The notes: a model not told the origin generated them from the letters alone. Positions 18,922 to 26,797 are shown, counted from the stretch's first letter. The stretch: 64,000 nucleotides of DNA from Nitrospirae bacterium YQR-1 (GCA_039908095.1 JAMOBJ010000010.1:1-64000), one strand, 5' to 3'. Made by a program: numbers and translations.

Positions 18922-20000
18922 TGTTTTTCGTATTAAAATCGTTTTTCAGGAAAACAATCTGTACGCCCTCTATCGCTTTAAAACTAATTACGCTTCTTGC
19001 AGTAGTATTCCTTTACGGCACTACGAGTTTTGTTTATTTTGAGATAGAAGAGAACCCTGATATTTCTTTCACAGACGGCTTTTGGTATTCTATTGTAACC
19101 ATGGCAACAGTGGGTTATGGAGACCTGTTTCCAAAAACAACGGCAGGACGGCTTCTTGTCGGCGTGCCTTTGATGTTGCTGGGGATAGGGCTTTTAGGAT
19201 ATACGCTTTCTGTGGTTGCAACAGTTCTGATAATCGAAAAAAATAAGGAGACAAAGGGAATGAGCACTCTGAATTTAAAAGACCATCTGGTGATTATAAA
19301 CTATGCGGGGCTTTCTAAAATCGAACGAATTATCATGGAATTGAAAAGCGACCCTGCCTTCGGCAAGGACAGTCATGTTGTAATTGTGGATGAAAATCTT
19401 GATGAACTCCCTCCGGAGCTTTCATCCATGGGGATACTTTTTATCAAAGGAAATCCAACCAGAGATGAGACCCTTACAAGGGCCTCCATAGACAACGCAA
19501 AGCATGTTATTGTCCTGTGCAAGAATTCCAATGAGTCACAGTCGGACAATCTTAATGTTGCCATTACTCTTGCAATAGAGGCCAGAGCCGGAACAGCAAA
19601 AAACAATGTTAAGACGGTGGTAGAGTGTGTGGATCCCTCTACGGAGGAACTATTACGCAAAGCCAACTGTGACCACATTGTATGCCTCTCCCGTTTTGAC
19701 GCCTATATAGTAAGCCACGAATTATTAAATCCCGGGACACAGGAGGTTATTTATGAGCTTATAGACAGCTCTAAGGGACACCAAATTTACGTTACTCCCA
19801 TCATTTGCAAAGAGGGTGATACTTTTTCAAACCTAATGGCTGTGGTCTCAGGGGCTAATCACATTGTTCTTGGTTTGCGTAAAAAACAAAACAACCCTGT
19901 CTTAAATCCTTCACCTGAGACTTTACTTGAAAACGGAGACGCAGCCATTACAATTGGGCAGAAACGGATTAAAGAATTCAACCTGCTCTCAAAGAGATAA
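18918..20000 (+). CDS. Two-helix potassium channel with RCK/TrkA domains
   Basis: A 360-residue channel subunit of the MthK/Kch type. The pore module has TM1 (about 19-42), a pore helix and the selectivity filter TVGYGD (64-69), and TM2 (about 79-108). A cytoplasmic RCK N domain (about 118-250) follows, with a C-terminal TrkA-C-like domain (about 265-355). The glycine-rich nucleotide loop typical of RCK domains is replaced by INYAGLSK, so NAD binding is doubtful and gating may depend on another ligand. The start codon overlaps the nuclease stop (ATGATG), so expression is coupled. Confidence 0.93.
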   Translation: MMFFVLKSFFRKTICTPSIALKLITLLAVVFLYGTTSFVYFEIEENPDISFTDGFWYSIVTMATVGYGDLFPKTTAGRLLVGVPLMLLGIGLLGYTLSVVATVLIIEKNKETKGMSTLNLKDHLVIINYAGLSKIERIIMELKSDPAFGKDSHVVIVDENLDELPPELSSMGILFIKGNPTRDETLTRASIDNAKHVIVLCKNSNESQSDNLNVAITLAIEARAGTAKNNVKTVVECVDPSTEELLRKANCDHIVCLSRFDAYIVSHELLNPGTQEVIYELIDSSKGHQIYVTPIICKEGDTFSNLMAVVSGANHIVLGLRKKQNNPVLNPSPETLLENGDAAITIGQKRIKEFNLLSKR

Positions 20001-20098
20001 TTTCATCTTTGCTGCTACAATTCAAACATACTTGAAAAAACTATGACAGCCGGCATATAATACTATGTAATTTTTCAAATTCAGGAGGAGAGATAATA

Positions 20099-20368
20099 AT
20101 GGAGAGGCAAAACATAAACATAAAAGAGATAAAAGAGCTGGCACAGAAGTTCTCCACTCAGGAGATAGAGACCTGTATAACTCAGCAGCTTCAGGAAGGA
20201 GTAAATGAGTGTAAACTAGGCGGCCCCACCGACCACGTTATAAACGAATTGTCTAAAGCTGAATACGTAAGTAACAGAATGGCGGAGGGCGCCTCCGTAA
20301 TAGACGCCATGCGTGAACTTGCCAAAAAAATAAGAAATGTTCAAGGCGGATTCGAAAATAACGGTTAA
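20099..20368 (+). CDS. Small conserved-looking protein of unknown function
   Basis: An 89-residue, soluble, mostly helical protein with a strong AGGAGG ribosome site ten bases upstream of ATG. It contains two cysteines (EIETCITQQ and GVNECKLGG) and no membrane segment or signal. I do not recognise the family. It lies about 100 bases after the channel gene on the same strand and convergent with the lipoprotein gene. The good start signal and biased composition make it a real gene. Confidence 0.7.
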   Translation: MERQNINIKEIKELAQKFSTQEIETCITQQLQEGVNECKLGGPTDHVINELSKAEYVSNRMAEGASVIDAMRELAKKIRNVQGGFENNG

Positions 20369-20392
20369 CTGCTAAATATTTCTGCTGCACCG

Positions 20393-20917
20393 TTACTTCA
20401 CTCTTATTGCCGGCTCATACCTGTGCTTAATGCCCTGCTCTGTAACGGCACCCTTAGGAAAAGAATTGCCTACCCATATCTGTACCCGTGTGGTTCTTTG
20501 CCAGTCCCCCGGCGCCTGTATATATATGATACAGTTTTTTGAGGGCTTAACAAATGATAACACAGTGGCCTTCTTAGCGTAACTTGTAACTACAAATTCC
20601 CAGCCGTTTTTCGGCAGTGTTGTCCTGAAAAACTTAATGAGAGACTCTATCGTTACCCGTCCCTGATATACAACAGAGCCGCCGCTAAAGGTGTTTGTAT
20701 TTATTATTACTGAGTCATCCTGTGAGATTTCCAGTTCACCGGGGACCTCGATATCATCAAAATCCGTTCCCATCAACGACATTCGTACCGGCTCTACAGC
20801 CGGCTCAGCAGTTGTACCACCATGCTGCCCGTCAGACTGAACCCCCGTTGTCTGCATACAGCCGGTTATGAAAAACGCTATAAGTACCGGTACTATTACA
20901 AGAATCCTCTTTAGCAT
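20393..20917 (-). CDS. Lipoprotein of unknown function
   Basis: A 174-residue protein with a type II signal peptide (MLKRILVIVPVLIAFFITGC, lipid-modified Cys20). A short polar linker precedes a globular region in which VYQGRVTIESLIKFFRTTLPKNGWEFV and SKNCIIYIQ suggest an alpha/beta fold like that of several small Gram-negative lipoproteins. No catalytic motif is visible. A GGAGGGGGG ribosome site precedes the ATG. It is convergent with the 89-residue gene and separated from the HAD phosphatase gene by about 60 bases, so it may be last in that operon. Confidence 0.75.
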   Translation of the reverse strand: MLKRILVIVPVLIAFFITGCMQTTGVQSDGQHGGTTAEPAVEPVRMSLMGTDFDDIEVPGELEISQDDSVIINTNTFSGGSVVYQGRVTIESLIKFFRTTLPKNGWEFVVTSYAKKATVLSFVKPSKNCIIYIQAPGDWQRTTRVQIWVGNSFPKGAVTEQGIKHRYEPAIRVK

Positions 20918-20979
20918 ATACCCCCCTCCTGTTAAACTATTAACTGTAATTATAACAAATTATTTTATACAAATAAACC

Positions 20980-21627
20980 TTATTGCATGGATTTAACAAT
21001 CGGCAATAATTCAATTAATTTCTCTCTGATTATATAATCAGCCGCAGTAAGAGTCTCAACCGCCCTGTAACCGTAAGCAACGGCTACAGTTTTGGCCCCG
21101 GCACGCCTTCCAGCCTCAATGTCAAAAGAACTGTCACCTACTACTATTGTCTCATCCTGTGCTGCACCACAAAGCTCCATTGCCTTTAGTACCGGCATCG
21201 GGGATGGTTTGCATTTAGTAAAAGTGTCGAAACCAAATACGTATCTAAAGTACTTTGACAGATTAAGTTTTTCGATGACTAACTTTGACAAAGCCTCGGT
21301 TTTATTGCTTACCACCACCATATTATATGGCAAGAGCTCTGCCAGTGTTTCCAGCACTGTATCATAGGGTCTGGTTGTGTCAAACATATGTGCTTCATAA
21401 TGAGAAAGGAAAACCTTTAACACGGATTCCTTTTTGTGAAGAAGCCCGCTGCCAAGGGAGCGTTCAATCAATTTTCCAACTCCCTCACCTACTAATCCCA
21501 CCACTGATGATGAGCTTAAACTCTTAAGGCCCACTGTAGCTATTGCATAATTCAACGAGGCGGCTATATCCTCTATTGAATCAACCAGTGTGCCGTCAAG
21601 GTCAAAAACTACCAGCTTTAATCCCAC
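20980..21627 (-). CDS. HAD-family phosphatase, phosphoglycolate phosphatase-like
   Basis: A 215-residue HAD hydrolase with motif I VFDLDGTLVDS (7-17), motif II VVVSNKT, motif III Lys in KCKPSPMP, and motif IV VVGDSSFDIEAG. The alpha-helical cap domain between motifs I and II and the IEDIAASLN stretch are typical of Gph phosphoglycolate phosphatases, which remove 2-phosphoglycolate; pyrophosphatase or other small phosphate esters are alternatives. It is the last gene of a MORN/zinc-ribbon/HAD unit with 10-base spacings. Confidence 0.88.
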   Translation of the reverse strand: MGLKLVVFDLDGTLVDSIEDIAASLNYAIATVGLKSLSSSSVVGLVGEGVGKLIERSLGSGLLHKKESVLKVFLSHYEAHMFDTTRPYDTVLETLAELLPYNMVVVSNKTEALSKLVIEKLNLSKYFRYVFGFDTFTKCKPSPMPVLKAMELCGAAQDETIVVGDSSFDIEAGRRAGAKTVAVAYGYRAVETLTAADYIIREKLIELLPIVKSMQ

Positions 21628-21637
21628 CTGCTGCTGC

Positions 21638-21874
21638 CTACTGTCCTGACTTCATTAATCTTTCGTATTTCTCTATACCAACACATTCCTTTGCAGCAGG
21701 ACACCACTGAATGCAGGTAGGCTTCATCTCCCTGGTTAAGAGCGCTTTACAACTGCTGCAGTTAATTTCATTCTCATCTGACCATATCTCATTAGAGAAA
21801 CCACAAAATACACACAAAAGTTGCTCAGGATATGGATTGGTAATTTCCTTGCTTCCCGGACAGCTTTCTTTCAT
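21638..21874 (-). CDS. Small zinc-ribbon protein
   Basis: A 78-residue protein with two CXXC pairs (CVFCG, CSSCK) forming a zinc ribbon, and further cysteines in the C-terminal part (TCIQWCPAAKECVG) that could bind a second metal. The ATG at 21874 is chosen because GAGG lies eight bases upstream and the start then follows the MORN stop by ten bases; an upstream start would overlap that gene. The function is unknown. Confidence 0.72.
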   Translation of the reverse strand: MKESCPGSKEITNPYPEQLLCVFCGFSNEIWSDENEINCSSCKALLTREMKPTCIQWCPAAKECVGIEKYERLMKSGQ

Positions 21875-21884
21875 AACCCTATCC

Positions 21885-22553
21885 TCACTTTTTGTCCTCT
21901 TTACCCTGCACTGGTTTATCGTCAACATACACCATGTTTACCTTTGTTCCATCCTGATAAGTAAGCACCCCCGGGCCGTTTCTCTTATCGTCCTTAAACT
22001 CACCCTCATAGGTGCTTTTATCAACAAAGGTGTAAGTGCCGTGGCCTTCCTTTTTTCCGTCTTTAAAGTTCCCCGTATATTTTATACCTGAGGGGTCGGT
22101 GTATGTTCCCTTCCCGTTTATTTTATTGTCTTTAAATTCACCCTCATACTTAACACCGTTAGGCCATGAGTATAACCCGAACTTCATCATTCCCTCTGCA
22201 TACTCACCCTCAAATTTTGATCCGTCTTTGCGCGTAAGCACAGCGTGTCCGTGCTGTTTATCATCTTTATACTGTCCTGCGTACTTATCACCGTTTGCAA
22301 AATTATATACTCCTTGCCCGTCTTTCTTGCCCTCTTTAACTGAACCGGAGTACTTGCTGCCATCTGTGTAGGTATATATGCCGGAACCCTCAGGCTTACC
22401 ATTTTTAAACTCACCGACATAGCGGGTCTTATCCGTCATCACAAAGGTGCCGATACCGTTTACGCAATCCCCCGCTGTGCACTCCCCAAACGCCTCTGTT
22501 GTCATAATCACCACCAGTATCAAAAATAACAGTGTATTTAACACTACTCTCAT
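21885..22553 (-). CDS. Secreted MORN-repeat protein
   Basis: A 222-residue protein with a signal peptide (cleavage near residue 23, AFG) and about eight MORN repeats of the form YxGxFKxGKxxGxGxYTxxDGxK from residue 30 to 205. MORN repeats make an extended beta-sheet; in bacteria they are often on surface or periplasmic proteins with unclear function. Two cysteines (CTAGDC) follow the signal peptide. First gene of a probable three-gene operon; the following zinc-ribbon gene's ribosome site lies at its very end. Confidence 0.85.
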   Translation of the reverse strand: MRVVLNTLLFLILVVIMTTEAFGECTAGDCVNGIGTFVMTDKTRYVGEFKNGKPEGSGIYTYTDGSKYSGSVKEGKKDGQGVYNFANGDKYAGQYKDDKQHGHAVLTRKDGSKFEGEYAEGMMKFGLYSWPNGVKYEGEFKDNKINGKGTYTDPSGIKYTGNFKDGKKEGHGTYTFVDKSTYEGEFKDDKRNGPGVLTYQDGTKVNMVYVDDKPVQGKEDKK

Positions 22554-22704
22554 TATCCCCTCCGAACTATCTATTCTTTCAATCTATAGTACTTTAACAT
22601 AAAATGATAAATTATTTTAACTATCAATTCTCAATGAACGAGTGAAGGCCATAAAAATTTACAAAGAAAAGCACTGAGAATTGCGGGGTTGCGGTGAATC
22701 AAGT

Positions 22705-22821
22705 TTAATCATCTGGATTTAGAAGGGGATACATCTTTGTGCCGCTGCACTTGCAGAGGTAACAACCGTCCGACTTATCATTTGGAATTTTCCCGAAATG
22801 CGGCTGATTACAAATCAGCAC
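22705..22821 (-). CDS. Possible small Cys-cluster protein or gene remnant
   Basis: A leftward frame of 38 residues from a GTG at 22821. It carries a CYLCKC cluster and ends in NPDD. The frame is open further upstream without an ATG, so this may be the tail of a decayed gene rather than an intact one. I do not recognise it, and no clear ribosome site is present. Confidence 0.2.
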   Translation of the reverse strand: MLICNQPHFGKIPNDKSDGCYLCKCSGTKMYPLLNPDD

Positions 22822-22866
22822 TTCAACCGCTTTAATTGTGAGGCTGCCAAGGTTTTTGTTCAGAAA

Positions 22867-22896
22867 TAGACAAAACCATAAATCCGGTGATATACT
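22867..22896 (+). promoter_or_regulatory. Sigma-70-type promoter of the Uma2 gene, leaderless
   Basis: TAGACA (22867-22872) and TATACT (22891-22896) are separated by 18 bases. The expected start site falls on or next to the ATG at 22903, and there is no ribosome-binding site, so the mRNA is probably leaderless. Confidence 0.55.
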
Positions 22897-22902
22897 ATTA
22901 AT

Positions 22903-23415
22903 ATGCGCACTATTGAAAGAGACTTTAACTTAACGGAAATCATTAACGGAGAGGAAGTTATGGGGCCTAGTCCATTTAGAAGACACCAGGATATTGCAAC
23001 TAACTTGTATGATATTATACGGCAGCATATCAAAAAAAATAATAATGGTAAATTGTATTTTTCACCACTTGACGTAATCTTTGAAGAGGGTATTAATAGA
23101 CTTCAGCCCGACATACTCTTTATCAGGAAAGAGAACATGGGTATCCTTCAGGACTGGATAAGAGGCGTACCAGATATGGTTTGTGAGATAATATCTCAGG
23201 GTAGTTATGAAATGGACACTGAGGTAAAGAAGGCTATTTATGAGAAATACAGGGTACCGGAGTATTGGGTAGTCATGCCGGAGCTACAAACAATTCAGAT
23301 ATTAACCATTGAAAGCGATAGGTACAAGTTACATTCCTTTGCAGCATTTGAAGGCACTGTTATCTCTAAAGTCATAGAAGGCCTTGCTTTCAACGTCAAG
23401 GATATATTTGCGTAG
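22903..23415 (+). CDS. Uma2 family endonuclease (DUF820)
   Basis: A 170-residue PD-(D/E)XK superfamily protein of the Uma2/DUF820 type. The N-terminal helix and strand (NGEEVMGPSPFRRHQDI) are followed by the family core: LQPDILFI (catalytic Asp), DMVCEIIS (Glu) and the KKAIYEKYRVPEYWVV helix and strand. The family is a diverse, usually accessory set of putative DNases. The gene stands alone at the edge of a mobile-element patch and appears to be transcribed from a promoter placed directly on its start codon. Confidence 0.88.
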   Translation: MRTIERDFNLTEIINGEEVMGPSPFRRHQDIATNLYDIIRQHIKKNNNGKLYFSPLDVIFEEGINRLQPDILFIRKENMGILQDWIRGVPDMVCEIISQGSYEMDTEVKKAIYEKYRVPEYWVVMPELQTIQILTIESDRYKLHSFAAFEGTVISKVIEGLAFNVKDIFA

Positions 23416-23459
23416 CCCTCACTGATTATTGATGTTTCCCCGAAAAAATGGACATATAG

Positions 23460-23840
23460 TTAAGATACACCAAATCTTCTTTCGTAATCAACAGGGCATA
23501 GATATTCTATAGCCGAGTGTTTTCTTCTACGGTTGTAGAGGACCTCAATATACTCAAAAATACTGCTTTTGGCTTGGGCTTTCGATTCGTATTTTTCATG
23601 ATAGGTCAATTCTGTTTTTAAGGTATGGAAGAAAGACTCGGCAACGGCATTATCGTAACAATCGCCTTTCTTACTCATACTTGGAATAACTCCGTATTGT
23701 TTGAGGGCTTTCTGAAAATCAATAGTACGTATCTCCACCAAAAGCCTCTCATTAGCCCTTTGCCTTTTACTTACCGGTCTCCTTTTGTACGCATAATAGC
23801 CGCTACTCGATACTCCTAAACATCGGCACATCTTCTTCAC
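23460..23840 (-). pseudogene. IS3-family transposase (OrfB) with internal deletion
   Basis: The 126-residue frame joins the N-terminus of an IS3-type OrfB (MCRCLGVSSSGYYAYKRRP, ANERLLVEIRTI) directly to its C-terminal part (YGVIPSMSKKGDCYDNAVAESFF to YNRRRKHSAI). About 150 residues of the rve integrase core are missing, including the first two catalytic Asp residues; only the final Glu (AVAESFF) remains. No OrfA is present upstream. The element is therefore dead. Its upstream end abuts a truncated integrase gene on the opposite strand. Confidence 0.88.
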
Positions 23841-23845
23841 CCTAA

Positions 23846-24082
23846 ATGCACGGCTTATTCCATGATTTAAGAAGAACTGCTGTACGTAATCTTATACGAG
23901 CCGGTGTGCCGGAAGTAGTTGCCATGAAAATATCCGGACACAAAACCCGTGCCGTATTTGATAGATATAACATTGTCAATGATGACGATTTAATACAGGC
24001 AGCACAAAAACTGTCTGCAATGCATAGGGATACTGAAGAATTACTGAAATCTAAAAATCCTGACCCGGATAAACCAAAATAA
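23846..24082 (+). pseudogene. C-terminal fragment of a tyrosine recombinase (integrase)
   Basis: The 78-residue frame carries the C-terminal catalytic part of a phage-type integrase: [16 protein letters not shown] (HxLR box), KISGHKT (His) and the nucleophile Tyr in FDRYNIV. Everything upstream, including the first catalytic Arg and the arm/core-binding domains, is missing; the sequence switches to the IS3 remnant at about 23840. It is presumably the remnant of an integrated element; a tRNA-Leu gene, a common integration target, lies 1.1 kb away. Confidence 0.85.
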
Positions 24083-24250
24083 AGACATCTGCGGTTGGTT
24101 AAGTAGAAGAGAGTGCATTTGAGGCTGGTTTTTAGTTTTATACCTTTTCAAATGATTTTCTAATACTGCTCTTTCAGTGATCTGATATATTTTCCTTTAA
24201 TCCCTGTGTTATTATTTAACAGTAGCACAATCTTAAAGGGGTGGGATAAA

Positions 24251-24388
24251 ATGGCAACATTAACCTTTAGAACAATGGTTTCACACGGCACGATAGAACC
24301 TATAGAAAAAGTATATTATGACAGTAACTTGTGGTATAATAATCAAAATACAGTAAGGAGTTTTATTTGCAAAAACAACATAATTTAG
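24251..24388 (+). CDS. Short frame resembling a truncated DUF104-type antitoxin
   Basis: A 45-residue frame from an ATG with an upstream AAAGGGG site. The first 21 residues (MATLTFRTMVSHGTIEPIEKV) resemble the start of DUF104/AF2212-like antitoxins, after which similarity stops. The frame runs into the promoter of the following toxin-antitoxin module and overlaps its first codons. Probably a remnant; a short real peptide is possible. Confidence 0.35.
   Translation: MATLTFRTMVSHGTIEPIEKVYYDSNLWYNNQNTVRSFICKNNII
24330..24340 (+). promoter_or_regulatory. Extended -10 promoter of the toxin-antitoxin module
   Basis: TATAAT at 24335-24340 is preceded by TGG (24332-24334), giving an extended -10. 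It lies 27 bases before the TTG start of the antitoxin. The -35 region is weak, which is common with an extended -10. Confidence 0.5.
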
Positions 24389-24588
24389 CATTTCAGGACG
24401 CTTTAGAAATCGTTGAATCGTTGCCTGAATCTCAACAAGAGGATCTTATTGGTATTGTTCGTAACAGGTTATTAGAGCATAGGCGGGAATTATTAGCAGA
24501 GAGTATCACAGAAGCAAAAAGAGATTACTTAAATGGAAAAGTGAAAAAGGGTTCTGTTGATGATTTAATGAAAGATATCTATAAATGA
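24367..24588 (+). CDS. Antitoxin of a RelE-type toxin-antitoxin module
   Basis: A 73-residue helical protein (NLAFQDALEIVESLPESQQEDLIGIVRNRL, RRELLAESITEAKRDYLNGKV). The start is TTG at 24367, supported by AAGGAG seven bases upstream (24354-24359); no ATG is available. The last codons overlap the toxin gene by four bases (ATGA), the usual coupling for such modules. The sequence resembles the small antitoxins found with RelE/StbE toxins, and should neutralise the toxin and autoregulate. Confidence 0.82.
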   Translation: MQKQHNLAFQDALEIVESLPESQQEDLIGIVRNRLLEHRRELLAESITEAKRDYLNGKVKKGSVDDLMKDIYK

Positions 24589-24857
24589 GGCAGTTTATTT
24601 GGGGTAAAACATTTATAAAGGCACTTAGACGTCATCTGAAGAAAAATCCTTATTCAATCAAAGATATTGAAATAACTTTAGGCTTAATAGCGGAAGATCC
24701 ATTCAATACGAAGTTGTCAACTCATAAACTCAAAGGGAAGTTAACAGGTTCATGGGCATGTTGTGTCGGTTACGACTTACGTATAATATTCGATTTTGTA
24801 GAAAGTGACAAAAATGAAAAAGATATCTTGTTAATAGAGATAGGTTCTCACGAGTAA
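24585..24857 (+). CDS. RelE/StbE-family (YafQ-like) mRNA interferase toxin
   Basis: A 90-residue toxin of the RelE/ParE fold. The family pattern can be followed: HLKKNPYSIKDIEITLGLIAEDPF, HKLKGKLTGSWACCVGYDLRIIFDFV, and the terminal ILLIEIGSHE. Many relatives end in IGTHDEVY, so this one stops four or five residues early, which may affect the C-terminal catalytic His. It is expected to cleave translated mRNA at the ribosome. It forms a module with the upstream antitoxin, next to a decayed integrative element. Confidence 0.88.
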   Translation: MRQFIWGKTFIKALRRHLKKNPYSIKDIEITLGLIAEDPFNTKLSTHKLKGKLTGSWACCVGYDLRIIFDFVESDKNEKDILLIEIGSHE

Positions 24858-25171
24858 GTCTATTAGCCACTGCACGATTAATTGTAGTTGGAGTTCAGTA
24901 AAGAATTTGTAACATTGTATTTTTATCACCCACAGAGTAAATTCAGGAACAAGAAATCCAGTGCGACTATCAGCAGTTTTTACTAAAAAATCACCGTAAT
25001 TACTTAATTTGTGAGGTATTCCAACTCAACATAAAAACCCCCCAATTTTGGTTTAAGTTGGCTGGAGTTGGATAGAGTAAGTTTGTGACGGGCACCTTTT
25101 GGGGCACCCTGGTTGTTTTTGGGTGGGTTTTCTGATAATGATGTGCCTGTAACCTATTGATTTTAAAGGAA
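24858..25171. other. Intergenic region beside tRNA-Leu
   Basis: No gene is visible. The stretch 25081-25110 contains two closely spaced GGGGCACC-like repeats (GGGCACC, GGGGCACC), and 25018-25078 contains inverted-looking CCAACTC/GAGTTGG segments. This sort of sequence often lies beside integrase attachment sites, but no att duplication could be confirmed by eye. Confidence 0.35.
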
Positions 25172-25253
25172 TGCGAAGGAGGGGAGTCGAACCCCTACGG
25201 TGTTACCCACTGGATCCTAAGTCCAGCGCGTCTGCCAGTTCCGCCACCTTCGC
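25172..25253 (-). tRNA. tRNA-Leu (anticodon UAG)
   Basis: The minus strand reads GCGAAGGTGGCGGAACTGGC at the 5' end and closes with CCTTCGC plus discriminator A. The acceptor stem GCGAAGG pairs with CCTTCGC, the anticodon arm is CTGGACTTAGGATCCAG with anticodon TAG, a long variable arm follows (TGGGTAACACC), and the T arm is GGGGTTCGACTCCCC. The long variable arm and discriminator A fit leucine. No CCA is encoded. Confidence 0.96.
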
Positions 25254-25303
25254 TCCAGAGCTATTTACAGCATGTACATGATAATGTATGTGGTTGTAAC
25301 CCC

Positions 25304-26797
25304 TTATATTTTCTTTAAGAGGACTTCCAGTTTGCCTCCGCTTTTAAGTTTATTTACAACGGCGGCGGCATCCTCTTTTTTCTTATATTTTCCAACATAC
25401 ACCTTATGCCATGGAGAATCTTTACCTGTACCCTCTTTTATAAAGGCCGAATAACCTTCTTTTTTCAGGTTTTCGACAAACTTTTTAGCATTATTCTGAT
25501 CCTTGAAAGAACCTACCTGAATCGAATAAACACCTTCAGCCGCCTCAGTTTTACCTGTTTTTTCCGCCTTTGGTTTCACCGGTGTTGCAGCGGGCTTCTG
25601 GGTTTGTTCCGTCGCAGCGTGTTGCTCAGGCCTCGGCGTTGCCTCGGCTTTAGCAGAGACCCTCTCCCCGCCTGATAAGGCTTTCTGTTGAACAGGAGCT
25701 GGTTTTACCTGATGTTTTTCGGCAGTAACAGTTTTCTTTGCGGGAGCAGGTTCCGGTGCGGGTTTGTGTTCAACAACAGGTGTTGGTTTAGGTGTAGTAT
25801 GTTTACGTTCTAAAGCCGGTGCAGACTCGGGTGTTTCCTGTGGCTCCTCTACAGCTTTATCTATGACTGTGGTGTCTGTCACGCTTACTACATCCTGCTT
25901 TTTCTGAGCAACCTTACCACCTCTGGAAAACACAAACACTGAGACTAAAATCAAGACAAATGCAGCCGAAACCCCTATCATAATTATTTTCTTTTTCTTT
26001 GCACGGTCTTCATTTAATTTTTGCAGGTACTCCTCGGCATCATCTGCGTCTATGGCGGTTATGTCTAACCCTGCCGGTGGCTCCTTTTCCTCCATGGATT
26101 CCTCATCATCTTTCATATCACGAATATGCACGGTATCCTCAAGCTCTTTATGTGTATCCAGCTTTTCCGGCGACGGTCTTTTAGCAGGCTCCATGTCCTC
26201 TTCAAATTGTTGGCTTGTCTTAGAACTTTCTTCATAATGGTCTTTTTCTTTTGATAAGCTCTCCCTAAAAGTATCTCCAGTGATTTTTACCGTGTCCTCG
26301 TCTTTGTCAAATCTTAAGCGAACATTGTCATCGAAACCGCCCTGGTCGTTTAATGCTATTGAACCGACTATTTCCCCCTCATCATCAGGGAATTGTGCAG
26401 TCCCCTCAGTGCTTTCAACAACAGAGTCAAGTTCCACATATTTTGAAGCCTTCGTTATCAACTCCCGTTTATCCACTGGAAGCTTTATAGAGTCCACTAT
26501 TTTGTAAATTGACCTGTACCTGTCATCGTATGTTTTCTCTATTTCAGTCAGTACGATAAACTGGGTATTCTTAACGGCATCTTCACTTCTAATGTCTCTT
26601 ATGATTTCATAGCCGCTGGCATCCATAAGCATAGATTTAACAAATACAAGAGCAGGCAAAGTCTTAAGTGCCAATTCCACTGCCTCTGCCTTACTTGAGG
26701 CAGTATAGACTGTAAATCCTTCCATTCTGAGCATTTCGCCGATTTGCTGAACATTGGTTTTATCATCATCTATTACCAGTATATTTTTAGTTTCCAT
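25304..26797 (-). CDS. Pseudo-receiver / transmembrane / SPOR-domain fusion protein
   Basis: A 497-residue protein whose start is placed at 26797 (GGGAGAG upstream). Residues 1-120 form a receiver domain with ILVIDDDKT intact, but the phospho-acceptor Asp is replaced by Lys (ALVFVKSMLM, where LLD is expected). An acidic, disordered region follows to about 265, then a membrane helix (MIGVSAAFVLILVSVFVF, near 280-298), a long Pro/Ala/Lys-rich periplasmic linker, and a C-terminal SPOR domain (YSIQVGSFKDQNNAKKFV to VYVGKYKKKEDAAAVV) that binds denuded peptidoglycan at septa. A receiver joined across the membrane to SPOR is unusual; it could tie cytoplasmic signalling to cell division or cell pole. 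It ends just upstream of tRNA-Leu. Confidence 0.88.
   Translation of the reverse strand: METKNILVIDDDKTNVQQIGEMLRMEGFTVYTASSKAEAVELALKTLPALVFVKSMLMDASGYEIIRDIRSEDAVKNTQFIVLTEIEKTYDDRYRSIYKIVDSIKLPVDKRELITKASKYVELDSVVESTEGTAQFPDDEGEIVGSIALNDQGGFDDNVRLRFDKDEDTVKITGDTFRESLSKEKDHYEESSKTSQQFEEDMEPAKRPSPEKLDTHKELEDTVHIRDMKDDEESMEEKEPPAGLDITAIDADDAEEYLQKLNEDRAKKKKIIMIGVSAAFVLILVSVFVFSRGGKVAQKKQDVVSVTDTTVIDKAVEEPQETPESAPALERKHTTPKPTPVVEHKPAPEPAPAKKTVTAEKHQVKPAPVQQKALSGGERVSAKAEATPRPEQHAATEQTQKPAATPVKPKAEKTGKTEAAEGVYSIQVGSFKDQNNAKKFVENLKKEGYSAFIKEGTGKDSPWHKVYVGKYKKKEDAAAVVNKLKSGGKLEVLLKKI

Larger units (their letters stand above)
22554..22902. other. Divergent intergenic region with a possible small gene
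   Basis: The region lies between the MORN gene (leftward) and the Uma2 gene (rightward). Its right end carries the Uma2 promoter. A leftward short frame at 22705-22821 with a Cys cluster is listed separately. Otherwise nothing is evident. Confidence 0.4.

Noticed and set aside
24858..25171. A possible attachment site beside tRNA-Leu
   Set aside because: Short repeats are present, but I could not find a second copy of the tRNA 3' end, so no att site is claimed.
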